64,000 nt of DNA from positions 202,260 through 266,259 of the forward strand of contig NZ_JAHXYZ010000003.1 in the NCBI RefSeq assembly GCF_019969685.1. The letters run 5' to 3'. This document shows positions 9,183-19,660 of this stretch, in pieces. Origin of the DNA: Microbacterium sp. EST19A. Lineage in GTDB: Bacteria; Actinomycetota; Actinomycetes; Actinomycetales; Microbacteriaceae. Each line of letters begins with the position of its first letter. Position 1 is the first letter of the stretch. A program made the translations under genes and the position numbers. Below the pieces are notes generated by a model. It saw only the letters and a list, made by a program, of their open reading frames with translations, was not told where the DNA came from and did not search any database.

Positions 9183-10399
9183 ACACTGCCACCAGGGCCG
9201 GTGCCCGATGGATGTCGCTGTTCACGCTGGCGTGGCTCGCCATCTGGACCGTGCAGCTCACCCCGGTGCAGCTGCTCCTGCCGTTGCAACTCGACACCCC
9301 CGAGGACGACTGGATCCGCGGAGTCGTGTCGTCGGGGCTCGTGCTCGGCATCGGCGGGCTCGCCGGCATCGTCGCAGGACCCGCGGCCGGCGCCCTCTCG
9401 GACCGTGCGGCCTCCGGGCGGCACCGGCGGCGTCCCTGGGCGCTCGGGGGAGTCTGGCTCACGGTCGTCTGCCTCGTGCTCACCGGGTTCGCGAGCGGGC
9501 CCTGGGCGGTCGGAGCCGGGTGGGTGGGTGTCTCGATCGGCGTCGCGGTCTCGTCTGCCGCGTTCACCGCGCTGATCGCCGATCAGCTGCCGACGACGCA
9601 ACGCGGCGCTGCCGCGGCGGCCGTCGGCTCGAGCCAAGCCGTGGGTATCGTCCTCGGCGTCGGGCTCGTCGTTCTGCTCGGTCTCGGCATCCTCGCCGGC
9701 TACCTCCTCCTCGCCGGCATCATCGCCGTGATCGGCACCGGCGCCGCACTTCTCCTGCCGGACCCGCCCGGAACGGCAGCGATGCGCCCGAAGGGAGAGG
9801 GACGCAAGATCCTCGCCTCCCTGCGCGATCGCGACTTCGCCTGGATGCTGTCCGGTCGTCTGGTCACGAACATCGGCAACGCCCTCGGGACGGCGCTGTT
9901 CCTCTTCTTCCTGCTGCACGGCCTCGGACAGGAGAGTGCCGTCGCGCAGGACAACCTGCTGCTGCTCATCATCGTCTACACGGTGTTCGTGGTGATCGCG
10001 GCCGTGTTGACGGGCATCGTGTCGGATCGCACCGGGAACCGGCGCACGCTCACCGTCGCCGCGACCGTGGTGCAGGCGGCATCCGGAGTGGCGATCGCGC
10101 TGGTGCCGACCTTCGAGATGACGATGGTGGCCGCTGCTCTCATGGGTCTCGGGTACGGCGCCTTCTCGACCGTGGGGCTCGCGTTCGCGGCCGATCTGCT
10201 CCCCGATGAACAGGATCACGCGCGCGACCTCGGCATCGTCAACGTCACCGCGGCGCTGGGACAGCTGATCGGTCCGGTGCTGGGCGCGGGACTGGTCGCA
10301 CTCGTCGGCGGCTTCTGGCTCGTGTTCGTCGCCGCCGCCGTGCTCTCGCTCGTCGGAGGTGTGCTCACCGCCTGTGCGCGACAGCCCGCGCGATCATGA
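9179..10399 (+). CDS. MFS transporter, probable sugar permease
   Basis: Integral membrane protein of 406 residues with about twelve hydrophobic segments. The cytoplasmic loop between helices 2 and 3 carries the MFS motif in the form GALSDRAASGRHRRRPW, and a second copy after helix 8 reads GIVSDRTGNRRTLT. This pattern resembles the sugar/GPH-like members of the superfamily. The start ATG at 9179 overlaps the beta-glucosidase stop by four bases, so it is part of the same operon and probably imports the beta-glucoside or exports a product. It ends tail to tail with the hydrolase gene, overlapping it by six bases. Substrate is inferred from context only. Confidence 0.85.
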   Translation: MNTATRAGARWMSLFTLAWLAIWTVQLTPVQLLLPLQLDTPEDDWIRGVVSSGLVLGIGGLAGIVAGPAAGALSDRAASGRHRRRPWALGGVWLTVVCLVLTGFASGPWAVGAGWVGVSIGVAVSSAAFTALIADQLPTTQRGAAAAAVGSSQAVGIVLGVGLVVLLGLGILAGYLLLAGIIAVIGTGAALLLPDPPGTAAMRPKGEGRKILASLRDRDFAWMLSGRLVTNIGNALGTALFLFFLLHGLGQESAVAQDNLLLLIIVYTVFVVIAAVLTGIVSDRTGNRRTLTVAATVVQAASGVAIALVPTFEMTMVAAALMGLGYGAFSTVGLAFAADLLPDEQDHARDLGIVNVTAALGQLIGPVLGAGLVALVGGFWLVFVAAAVLSLVGGVLTACARQPARS

Positions 10400-11122
10400 C
10401 CGGTCGGCAGACTCGATCGTCGCGATTGCGAGCTGCAGCACGGCATTGAACACCCGAGGACGCATCGCTGTCACGAGATGCGTCGTCCGAGGCACCACGA
10501 TGAGCTCAGCGTGGGGCGCGAGGCGCTGGAAGAGCCGCTCGTTCACCCGCAGTTGGTCGTACTGGCCGTTCACGAACCGCAGCGGGATCGTGATCCGTTC
10601 CACGGCCGTGGCGACATCGAGGGTTGCGAGGCTCTGCAGCGCGGCATCCTGCGTGTCGAGCGCGTAGCCGCCCGCGGCGAAGTCCGAGCGTGTCTCGGCG
10701 GGGATGGTGGCCGCCAGCATGCGACGGGTGATCCACATCCCGCGATCCGGCAGCGAGTCGACAGCGCGGAACAGCAGTCGGTAGGCCGAGAGCCCGGCGC
10801 CACGGGGGAGTGAGGTGCAGGCGGCCGCGACCAGTCCGGCGACGGGCGGCGTCTGGGCTCCTCCCGCGTACGTGAGTGAGAGCAGTCCGCCCATCGAATG
10901 ACCGACGAGCAGGACGGGCCCCGTCTCCGCGGCCGCGCGCACGGCGGCATCGATCGTATGGAGCGCTTCATGAAGGGTGAAGTCCTCCTGCATGCGCGCG
11001 CCGTGGCCGGGAAGGTCGACGGCGGTGTATGAGTAACCGTGCGCGTCGAGATACGCCAGCTGCGAGCGCCACATCGTCGCAGACGTGCGGATGCCGTGCA
11101 CGAAGACGATCTGGACGCTCAC
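10394..11122 (-). CDS. Alpha/beta hydrolase
   Basis: Cytoplasmic serine hydrolase of 242 residues. It has the oxyanion-hole motif VFVHGIR near the N-terminus, the nucleophile elbow GHSMGG with Ser76, a plausible acidic residue in NGQYDQL and a catalytic histidine in VPRTTHLV near the C-terminus, so the triad is complete. The GTG at 11122 is chosen since it directly precedes the first beta strand and a TATGCT box lies six bases upstream; the longer frame runs into a terminator hairpin. Substrate cannot be read from the sequence (ester, lactone or similar). Confidence 0.85.
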   Translation of the reverse strand: MSVQIVFVHGIRTSATMWRSQLAYLDAHGYSYTAVDLPGHGARMQEDFTLHEALHTIDAAVRAAAETGPVLLVGHSMGGLLSLTYAGGAQTPPVAGLVAAACTSLPRGAGLSAYRLLFRAVDSLPDRGMWITRRMLAATIPAETRSDFAAGGYALDTQDAALQSLATLDVATAVERITIPLRFVNGQYDQLRVNERLFQRLAPHAELIVVPRTTHLVTAMRPRVFNAVLQLAIATIESADRS

Positions 11123-11128
11123 GCGTTC

Positions 11129-11134
11129 AGCATA
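11129..11134 (-). promoter_or_regulatory. Candidate -10 box for the alpha/beta hydrolase
   Basis: On the minus strand this reads TATGCT, six bases before the GTG at 11122. It sits immediately beyond the terminator of the ABC transporter operon, consistent with an independent start. Confidence 0.4.
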
Positions 11135-11139
11135 AGGAA

Positions 11140-11172
11140 AGCGGGGCCGGTGGATGAACCACCGACCCCGCT
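11140..11172 (-). terminator. Terminator of the peptide ABC transporter operon
   Basis: A 13-bp stem with one mismatch (GCGGGGCCGGTGG at 11141-11153 against CCACCGACCCCGC at 11159-11171) around a 5-base loop. On the minus strand it lies about 20 bases after the binding-protein stop codon and is followed by TTTCCTT, so it fits a rho-independent terminator. Confidence 0.8.
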
Positions 11173-11193
11173 TCGACACGATGTGTCAGGGAA

Positions 11194-12912
11194 TTACTTC
11201 TCCCAGCCGACGTTCTCGACCGGGGTGACTCCGAAGAGGTCGAGGCCGACGTAGGGCTCCGGCGTGAGGTTCGCCAGGCCCTTCTTGACCACGTAGATCG
11301 ACGGACCGTTGTAGAGCGGGATGACGCCCCAGGTCTCCTCGATGATCTTCGGCTCGAGCTCCATCGACGCCGCGGTCCAGGACTCGGCAGTCGTCTGCGA
11401 CTCGACGTCGTCGGCGATCTGCTTGTCGATCTCGGCCGTGCCGGTCGCCGACAGGTTCAGACCGCTGTCCGAGCAGTAGAGCTGGCAGAAGTACGCGGGA
11501 CCGAACGGGTCGGAGTCGGTGAAGCGCAGGGAGAAGATGTCCCAGTTCTTCGACGTGAAGTCGTTCGAGAAGTCAGCCGAGGCGCGAACCTCGATCTTGA
11601 CGTCGATGCCGATCTCCTTCTGCTGCGCCTGGATCGACTTCGCGAGGGCCTCGGTCGTGGGGTCCTCTCCGAAGATCGGGTAGACGATCGAGAGCTTCTC
11701 GCCGTCCTTCTCACGGATGCCGTCTTCGCCCTCGGTCCAGCCGGCCTCGTCGAGAAGCTTCTTGGCCTCGTCGGGGTCGTACTTCAGACCGGCGGTCTTG
11801 AACGAGTCCTTGTAGCCGTCCTGGAAGCCGTACAGGTTCAGCGAACCGGACGGTTCCTCTTCGTAGCCGAGGCCGTTCCAGGCGATCTGCTTCTGCTGGT
11901 CGATGTTCACGCCGAGGAAGAACGCCTTGCGGACGTTCAGGTCGGAGAACTGCGGCTTGTCGGCGTCGACGATCAGAACCGTCTTGGCCGTCTGCTGCGC
12001 CCGGCGCACCACGGTGTCCTCGACATCCTGGACCTGCTTGAGGCGATCGTTGGTGTTGGCGCCGACCATGTCGATCTCGCCGTTCTTGAAGGCGTTGAGC
12101 GATGCGTCAGGCTCCATGCCGGTGAACGTCACCTTGTCGAGCAGCGGAGCGTTGCCCCACCACTCGGGGTTCGGCTTGAACGAGACGAACTGCGAATTGA
12201 CGTCGAACTCGTCGACGGTGTACGGCCCCGCACCCCACTCCGGGTGCATGTTGCCGATGAAGCCCTCGTTGAAGACGGTCGGGTCGGCGATGGCGGGGTT
12301 CAATACACCACCGGTGAGGAACGGAGTCGACGGCCAGGCGTACTCGCCGTCGAACGTGACCACAGCGGTCTTCGCGGAGTCGCCCTGCTCGACGGAGGCG
12401 ATCTGCTTGTATCCGTCGGTCGAGTTCGGGTTGAAGCCCTCTTCGGACGACTTGTTCGCCTTCCAGGTCGCGTCGATGGCAGTCCAGTCCATGTCCGTGC
12501 CGTCGTTGAAGTGTGCTTCCTTGGTGAACGTGAAGGTCAGGGTGGTGTTGCCACCCTCCTCGCCGATCTCGTAGGCGTCGAGGTACGCGTCGTTCTTCGT
12601 GACCTCACCCTCCGGGGAGACGAGCAGGATCTGCGGCATGTACCACGACCACAGGCGCGAGGTGTCGGCGCTGGCGTCGCTGTTGAACGCGTTCAGCTGC
12701 TCAGGAACCTCGTTGATCGGGAAGTTGACCTCGCCGCCCTCCTGGAGGTTCTCGCGAGGCTGCGGGTTGTAGTCCGCCACCTTGGTCTCGACCGCTTCGC
12801 CGCCGCCGTTGTCCCCGCCGCCGGTGTTCCCGGAGCCGCTCGCGCAACCCGCGAGGGCGAGTGCGAGGGCGCCGCTGATCGCGAGGGCCCCCAACAACTT
12901 CTTGTTCTTCAT
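11194..12912 (-). CDS. ABC transporter substrate-binding lipoprotein, peptide/nickel family 5
   Basis: Extracytoplasmic ligand-binding component of a peptide-type importer (572 residues). The N-terminus has a lysine-rich start, a hydrophobic core and the lipobox ALAGC at about residues 18-22, so it is predicted to be lipid-anchored. A Gly/Asn-rich linker (SGSGNTGGGDNGGG) follows. The large SBP family 5 domain fills the rest (DGTDMDWTAIDATWKAN and VRKAFFLGVNIDQQK are typical). The ATG at 12912 has a GGAAGGAG ribosome-binding site. It is the last gene of the minus-strand cluster, 140 bases after the ATPase, and could also have its own promoter there (TATTCT on the minus strand near 12950). Ligand unknown; peptides are most likely. 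Confidence 0.92.
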   Translation of the reverse strand: MKNKKLLGALAISGALALALAGCASGSGNTGGGDNGGGEAVETKVADYNPQPRENLQEGGEVNFPINEVPEQLNAFNSDASADTSRLWSWYMPQILLVSPEGEVTKNDAYLDAYEIGEEGGNTTLTFTFTKEAHFNDGTDMDWTAIDATWKANKSSEEGFNPNSTDGYKQIASVEQGDSAKTAVVTFDGEYAWPSTPFLTGGVLNPAIADPTVFNEGFIGNMHPEWGAGPYTVDEFDVNSQFVSFKPNPEWWGNAPLLDKVTFTGMEPDASLNAFKNGEIDMVGANTNDRLKQVQDVEDTVVRRAQQTAKTVLIVDADKPQFSDLNVRKAFFLGVNIDQQKQIAWNGLGYEEEPSGSLNLYGFQDGYKDSFKTAGLKYDPDEAKKLLDEAGWTEGEDGIREKDGEKLSIVYPIFGEDPTTEALAKSIQAQQKEIGIDVKIEVRASADFSNDFTSKNWDIFSLRFTDSDPFGPAYFCQLYCSDSGLNLSATGTAEIDKQIADDVESQTTAESWTAASMELEPKIIEETWGVIPLYNGPSIYVVKKGLANLTPEPYVGLDLFGVTPVENVGWEK

Positions 12913-13052
12913 GGTGCTCCTTCCGCCTTTCGGCGATTCATAAAGGGAAGAATAGTTCGCGTTCCGCGGAACCACAGCGGCCGACAGTGAATACCGCCTA
13001 ACCGTTATCGGACGGTGACCCGTGATCCGTGGCATCCGGTTCCATCAGGCGC

Positions 13053-14981
13053 TCAGGCCAGTACGGGGCGCGTGCTCATGGTCTCGGCATCGAAGACGAC
13101 GCGCTGACGCGTGCGCTCGATGTCGGGGTCCGGCACCGGAATGGCCGACAGAAGCGCCTTCGTGTACGGGTGCTGCGGGTTCTCGAACACGTCGTCGACG
13201 TCGCCGTGCTCGACGAAGTCGCCGAGGTACATCACGGCCACTCGATCGGCGATGTGACGGACCACGGACAGGTCATGTGCAACGAACAGATACGACAGGC
13301 CCAGCTTCGCCTTGAGCTCGTCGAGCAGGTTGATCACGCCCGCCTGGATCGAGACGTCCAGCGCGGACACGGGCTCGTCCAGCACGACGATCTTGGGGTT
13401 GGTCGACAGTGCACGGGCGATGCCGATGCGCTGTCGCTGCCCGCCCGAGAACGCCTGGGGGAAGCGGTCGCTGTGCGCCGGGTTGAGACCCACGAGATCC
13501 ATCAGCTCATCGACCCGACGGTGTGCCTCGTCCTTCGGCGTGCCGATGGCGAACAACGGCTCCGAGATGATGTCGGCGACCGTCATACGCGGGTCGAGGG
13601 CCCCCATGGGGTCCTGGAACACGATCTGGATGTCGCGGCGCAGCGCGCGCTCGACCTTGTGGCTGCGGATGTCGTTGACGCTGGTTCCGGCGATGATGAT
13701 GTCGCCGTCGGTCTGCTTGACCATGTCCATGATCTGCAGCAGTGTCGTCGTCTTGCCGCTGCCGGACTCGCCGACGATGGCCATCGTCTCGCCCTCGCGG
13801 ACGTCGAAGCTGATCCCTTTGATCGCGTGCACCTCGCCGACCTTGCGCTTGAGGAAAGCGCCCTTGAGGAGGGGGAACGTCTTGGTGAGGTTCCGGACCT
13901 CGAGGGTGATCGGGCGCTCCTCGCGCGGAATCTTGGCGAGCGGGCTCTCAGGCACGGGGCGCACGGGGAAGACGGGGAGGCCGCCGAGCAGGCCGCCGTC
14001 CTCGATCTCCTGCGCGCGGATGCAGGCTGCGCGGTGGAGGTCACCGGAACCGGTCGCCACCGGCAGCAGCTCGGGCTCGCTGGTGCGGCAGGCGTCCATC
14101 ACGATGGGGCACCGGTCGGCGAACGGGCAGGCGTCCGGCAGGTTGATCAGCAGCGGCGGATTGCCCCTGATCGGGATCAGCGGCTCCTTCTCCGCCTTGT
14201 CGACGCGGGGGATCGCGCCGAGCAGCCCGATCGAGTACGGCATCCGGGTCTTGTGGAAGAGCTCGTGCACGGGGGCCTGTTCGACGGGCTTCCCGGCGTA
14301 CATCACCATGACGTCGTCGGCCGTGCGGGCGACGACACCCATGTCATGGGTGATCATGATGACCGCCGCGCCGGTCTCCTGCTGCGCCTTCTCGATCAGA
14401 TCGAGGATCTGCGCCTGGATCGTCACGTCGAGTGCTGTCGTGGGCTCGTCGCAGATGATGAGCTTCGGGTCGTTCGCCATCGCGATCGCGATCACGACGC
14501 GCTGGCGCATTCCGCCGGAGAACTCGTGCGGGAACGACTTCATCCGCCGCTCGGGTTCGGTGATCCCGACGAGCTTGAGCAGCTCGACCGAGCGGTTCCA
14601 GGCGTCCTTCTTCGAGAGGCTCCGGTGCACCGTGAGGGCCTCGATGAGCTGGTCGCCGACGGTGAAAACGGGAGTCAGCGAGGTCAGCGGGTCCTGGAAC
14701 ACCATCGACATGCCGTTGCCGCGGATCACGGAGAGCTGCTTGTCGGTCATGCCGAGCAGCTCTTTGCCCTCGTACATGATCGAGCCGGTGACCTTGGCGT
14801 TCTCGTCGAGAAGCCCCATGATCGCGAGCGAGGTGACCGACTTGCCGGAGCCCGACTCGCCGACGATGCCGAGCGTCTTCCCGGCCTCCAGATCGAACGA
14901 GACGCCGCGGACGGCATCGACGCGCCCCGCCTCGGAGGCGAAGCTGACGGCCAGATCGCGGACGGAGAGTACGTTGCTCAT
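13053..14981 (-). CDS. Fused double ATPase of a peptide ABC transporter (DppD-DppF type)
   Basis: Energises the importer. The 642-residue protein has two complete ABC ATPase domains in tandem. The first (about 1-260) has Walker A GESGSGKS, signature SGGMRQRV and the switch histidine in MITHDMGV, followed by an oligopeptide-type C-terminal extension with a cysteine cluster (CPFADRCPIVMDAC). The second (about 345-600) has a second GESGSGKT, SGGQRQRIGIARAL, Walker B VVLDEPVSALD and VAHDLSVV. Both halves look catalytically intact. Fusion of the two ATPases is common in actinobacteria. The ATG at 14981 overlaps the upstream permease stop (ATGA), showing translational coupling. Confidence 0.93.
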   Translation of the reverse strand: MSNVLSVRDLAVSFASEAGRVDAVRGVSFDLEAGKTLGIVGESGSGKSVTSLAIMGLLDENAKVTGSIMYEGKELLGMTDKQLSVIRGNGMSMVFQDPLTSLTPVFTVGDQLIEALTVHRSLSKKDAWNRSVELLKLVGITEPERRMKSFPHEFSGGMRQRVVIAIAMANDPKLIICDEPTTALDVTIQAQILDLIEKAQQETGAAVIMITHDMGVVARTADDVMVMYAGKPVEQAPVHELFHKTRMPYSIGLLGAIPRVDKAEKEPLIPIRGNPPLLINLPDACPFADRCPIVMDACRTSEPELLPVATGSGDLHRAACIRAQEIEDGGLLGGLPVFPVRPVPESPLAKIPREERPITLEVRNLTKTFPLLKGAFLKRKVGEVHAIKGISFDVREGETMAIVGESGSGKTTTLLQIMDMVKQTDGDIIIAGTSVNDIRSHKVERALRRDIQIVFQDPMGALDPRMTVADIISEPLFAIGTPKDEAHRRVDELMDLVGLNPAHSDRFPQAFSGGQRQRIGIARALSTNPKIVVLDEPVSALDVSIQAGVINLLDELKAKLGLSYLFVAHDLSVVRHIADRVAVMYLGDFVEHGDVDDVFENPQHPYTKALLSAIPVPDPDIERTRQRVVFDAETMSTRPVLA

Positions 14982-15916
14982 GCTCGGCCTCCAGCCGCAG
15001 AGGTGGGATCGAGTGCATCACGCAGGCCGTCGGCGACGAGCGCCATCGACACGGTCAGGAGCGTGAGTGCTGCTGCCGGGAAGTAGAACAGCCAGGGCGC
15101 GGTCGTGAGCGAGCTCGATCCGGCGCCGATGAGGGCACCGAGCGAGACATCGGGGATCTTCACGCCGAAGCCGAGGAACGACAGGCCGGTCTCGGTGACG
15201 ACGGCGCCGACGACGCCGAGGGTGAAGTTGATCACGAGGAGCGAGCCGATGTTCGGCAGCAGGTGCCGCAGCACGATCGTGAAGCCGCGAACGCCCATGT
15301 AGCGGGCGGCGCTGATGTACTCGCGCTCGCGCAGGGAGAGCGCGAGGGTCCAGATCACACGAGCCGGGAAGTACCAGCCGATCACGAAGATCATGATGAG
15401 CGCGATGATGCGCCAGTCGCCACCGGACTTGTTCGAGATCATCGCCAGGATGAGGAACGACGGGATCACCATCATGAAGTGGATGATGAGCAGCGTGATC
15501 CGCTCCGTCCAGCCACCGAAGTACGCAGCCGCGGTTCCGACGAGAGCCGAGACGATCGTCACACCGATCGAGACGGTCAGTGCGATCATCAGCGAGCGCT
15601 GGAGACCGACGGCCACCTGCGCGAAGAGGTCGTTGCCGGCGTTGTTCGTGCCGAACCAGTGCTCCGACGACGGACCGAGGCTGAGCGCGAGGAAGTCGAG
15701 CTCGACGTGGTCGTATCGCGCGACGAGCGGACCGATGATGGCGAAGAGCACGAGGAGCACGAAGATCACCAGCCCGGCGACGGCTCCCTTGTTGCGGGCG
15801 TAGCGACGCGAGTAGAGCGTCCACTTGGACAGGCGGCGGGTGGCGACGCGCGTCGTCTCGGGGCCGGGAGCGTCCGGCGACGCTTCGACGGTCGGGTCGA
15901 TCATTTCCGAGGTCAT
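14978..15916 (-). CDS. ABC transporter permease, DppC type
   Basis: Membrane subunit of the peptide importer (312 residues) with a cytoplasmic N-terminus of about 45 residues, one N-terminal helix (about 47-69) and five more helices in the binding-protein-dependent transport domain. The EAA-like coupling loop reads EREYISAARYMGVRG, which docks on the ATPase. It starts one base after the stop of the upstream DppB-type permease and its own stop overlaps the ATPase start by four bases. Confidence 0.92.
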   Translation of the reverse strand: MTSEMIDPTVEASPDAPGPETTRVATRRLSKWTLYSRRYARNKGAVAGLVIFVLLVLFAIIGPLVARYDHVELDFLALSLGPSSEHWFGTNNAGNDLFAQVAVGLQRSLMIALTVSIGVTIVSALVGTAAAYFGGWTERITLLIIHFMMVIPSFLILAMISNKSGGDWRIIALIMIFVIGWYFPARVIWTLALSLREREYISAARYMGVRGFTIVLRHLLPNIGSLLVINFTLGVVGAVVTETGLSFLGFGVKIPDVSLGALIGAGSSSLTTAPWLFYFPAAALTLLTVSMALVADGLRDALDPTSAAGGRA

Positions 15917-15917
15917 G

Positions 15918-16901
15918 TCAGCTCACTCTCACTCGCGGATCGAGCACCACGACGGCGATGTCGGCGAGGATGGCGCCGATGGCCGTGAGCAGAGCGCCGA
16001 ACGCGGCGACCGCGACGGTGCCGTGGATGTCGTTCTTCGTGATGGTGTCGATGAAGTACTTGCCCATGCCGTTCCAGGCGAAGATCGTCTCCGTCAGCAC
16101 CGCGCCGGTGAAGATGGCGGGAATCGTGAAGGCGACCTGCGTCGCGACCGGGATGAGCGACGTGCGCAGCGCGTGCTTGCGGATCGCCTGCTGCTTCGTC
16201 AGGCCCTTGGCGCGGGCGGTGCGCACGTAGTCGGCGCCGATGTTGTCGAGGAGCAGCGACCGCTGCAGGAAGTGGATGCCGGCGTAGCCGACGAGTACCA
16301 GGGATATCGTCGGCAATGTCAGGTGTTGCAAGACGTCTATGAGGACGGGGAAGAACCCTTCGACCCCCCGGCTGGCGTTGCCCGTCACGTAGAAGATGCG
16401 GACGCCGGTGGCGTTGTTCAAGCCGATCGCCAGGAGCACGATAGCGAAGGCCGCGACCACGATGGGGATGTTCAGCGTGATGATGCTGGTCGCCTGGCCG
16501 ATGCGGTCGGCGAGCTTGTACTGACGGGAGGCGGTGTACACGCCGAGCGCGATGCCGAGAACGGTCGTGATGATGGTCGCACCCAGGACGAGCTCGGCGC
16601 TGACCCACATCCGGTACGCGACCTGCTCGTTGACCGACCCGCCGGTGGGGCTGACTCCCCAGTCCCAGCGGAGGAGGATGCCGGTGAGCCAGGTCCACCA
16701 CCGCTCGATGAGCGGGACGGTGTCGCTCAGATTGCGGGGAGCGAGCACGTTGACGATCTGGTCTTCGGTGAGCGGTGGGCGTCGACCGACGTAGTTGCTG
16801 CGTGGATCGAGGAACCCCCACGCCAGGAAGTACGTGATGTTGGTCGCGACCACGATCATGAGCAGCCAGCCGAGTGCACGGCGCACGAGATACTTGATCA
16901 A
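15918..16901 (-). CDS. ABC transporter permease, DppB type
   Basis: First gene of the peptide importer operon; 327 residues, about six membrane helices. The N-terminus KYLVRRALGWLLMIVVATNI is the classic DppB/OppB first helix, and the coupling loop reads DYVRTARAKGLTKQQAIRKH. A TTG codon at 16901 is the best start, since it directly precedes the conserved first residues and an A/G-rich stretch lies upstream; no in-frame ATG or GTG is as well placed. The roughly 240-base region before it must hold the operon promoter. Confidence 0.9.
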   Translation of the reverse strand: MIKYLVRRALGWLLMIVVATNITYFLAWGFLDPRSNYVGRRPPLTEDQIVNVLAPRNLSDTVPLIERWWTWLTGILLRWDWGVSPTGGSVNEQVAYRMWVSAELVLGATIITTVLGIALGVYTASRQYKLADRIGQATSIITLNIPIVVAAFAIVLLAIGLNNATGVRIFYVTGNASRGVEGFFPVLIDVLQHLTLPTISLVLVGYAGIHFLQRSLLLDNIGADYVRTARAKGLTKQQAIRKHALRTSLIPVATQVAFTIPAIFTGAVLTETIFAWNGMGKYFIDTITKNDIHGTVAVAAFGALLTAIGAILADIAVVVLDPRVRVS

Positions 16902-17125
16902 GGTGATGATTCTTTCTCTTTTTCAGACGCGCTCGGGATCTGCCGACGCAACGCTGAGCCGGGTAGTCATTCAACCACCATCTACCCTTTAGCGCGATGT
17001 GACGACGCCATGCGTGTGTGACGGAGTCCTATCGCTCGCGGGATCCGGTGTCACGGATTGCTCCCGGGCAACCTGGGCAGAATATCAGCACATCGCGCGA
17101 ATCGGGCATTAGCGTCCCCTCACCG

Positions 17126-17131
17126 TAGAAT
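17126..17131 (+). promoter_or_regulatory. Candidate -10 box for lepA, near-leaderless
   Basis: TAGAAT lies nine bases before the lepA ATG at 17141, so the predicted transcript has at most a couple of bases of leader. No Shine-Dalgarno sequence is visible. Confidence 0.45.
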
Positions 17132-17140
17132 CGACGGGAC

Positions 17141-18994
<1,854 letters not shown>

Positions 18995-18996
18995 CC

Positions 18997-19482
18997 ATGC
19001 CGCTCCCGGCATACGAGCGAGGGCTCACGCGCCGGCCGCTCGCTGCGGTGCCCACCGGGATGCGCGGTTCCGAGCACTCCACGGTCGTGCGTCCGGAGTC
19101 TGTCGCGACCGTGTCCGCCCTGGTCCGTTCGTGGGAGTTCAAGCGGCGCGCCGGCTTCGACGTGCCGGAGGGCGAGCCGTCGGTCGATCGAGAGGGCGTA
19201 CTGGCGAAGCGCCTCTTCGGCATCCGCTTCGTCGAGCCGATCCGCGTCGTCTGGGCAGACGACAGCGGATTCGGGTACGAGACCAGGCCGGGCCATCCGA
19301 TCTACGGCGAGGAGTCGTTCCAGATCGATGAGCAGGGCGTGTTCACGGCGCGATCGGTCTCTCGGCCGTCGTCGTTGTTCTGGGTGCTGATGTCGCCGGC
19401 GCTGCGTTTCCTGCAGCGTCGCACCCACGCGCAGTACGTCCGCATCGTCCAGGACGCGGCCGCACAGCCCCCGCGCTCCTGA
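18997..19482 (+). CDS. DUF1990 family protein (first of two copies)
   Basis: A 161-residue soluble protein with no signal peptide or membrane segment. The sequence has the DUF1990 pattern: YERGLTRRPLA at the N-terminus, EFKRRAGFDVP, the core GYETRPGHPIYGEESF and a C-terminal RFLQRRTHAQYVR. The biochemical role of the family is unknown to me. It starts three bases after lepA, so it is likely co-transcribed. A second, longer DUF1990-type gene follows at 19661 after a palindromic element. Start ATG at 18997 is the only reasonable one. Confidence 0.8.
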   Translation: MPLPAYERGLTRRPLAAVPTGMRGSEHSTVVRPESVATVSALVRSWEFKRRAGFDVPEGEPSVDREGVLAKRLFGIRFVEPIRVVWADDSGFGYETRPGHPIYGEESFQIDEQGVFTARSVSRPSSLFWVLMSPALRFLQRRTHAQYVRIVQDAAAQPPRS

Positions 19483-19496
19483 CACGCCCCGCCCAC

Positions 19497-19581
19497 TCGC
19501 GCGAACTTCGCAGGACGACACCAACTTCGCAGGGAATCCGCCGAAACCTGCGAGATCCCTGTCGTTCTGCGAGATTCCTCG
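19497..19581. repeat. Large imperfect palindromic intergenic element
   Basis: The arms at about 19499-19533 and 19547-19581 are imperfect reverse complements (both contain CGCAG-x-ACGACA and end in TTCGCAGG or its complement), around a loop of about 13 bases. Within it, AACTTCGCAGG occurs twice as a direct repeat about 20 bases apart. It fills most of the gap between the two DUF1990 genes and looks like a REP-type or miniature palindromic unit. No ORF is inside. Repetition elsewhere in the genome cannot be checked from this window. Confidence 0.6.
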
Positions 19582-19647
19582 TAGCCGAACGGTGCGGAGA
19601 TGTGACCGACCGCGGCGCGTGGGGGTGATCACCCAGGCAACCCGAAG

Positions 19648-19653
19648 TAGGCT
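19648..19653 (+). promoter_or_regulatory. Candidate -10 box for the second DUF1990 gene
   Basis: TAGGCT sits seven bases before the ATG at 19661, in the leaderless pattern, directly after the palindromic element. Confidence 0.4.
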
Positions 19654-19660
19654 GGAACTC

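Noticed and set aside
13029..15086. Long plus-strand open frame opposite the double ATPase gene
   Set aside because: The product is made of His/Arg/Asp/Gly-rich stretches without homology; the minus-strand frame has all ABC motifs.
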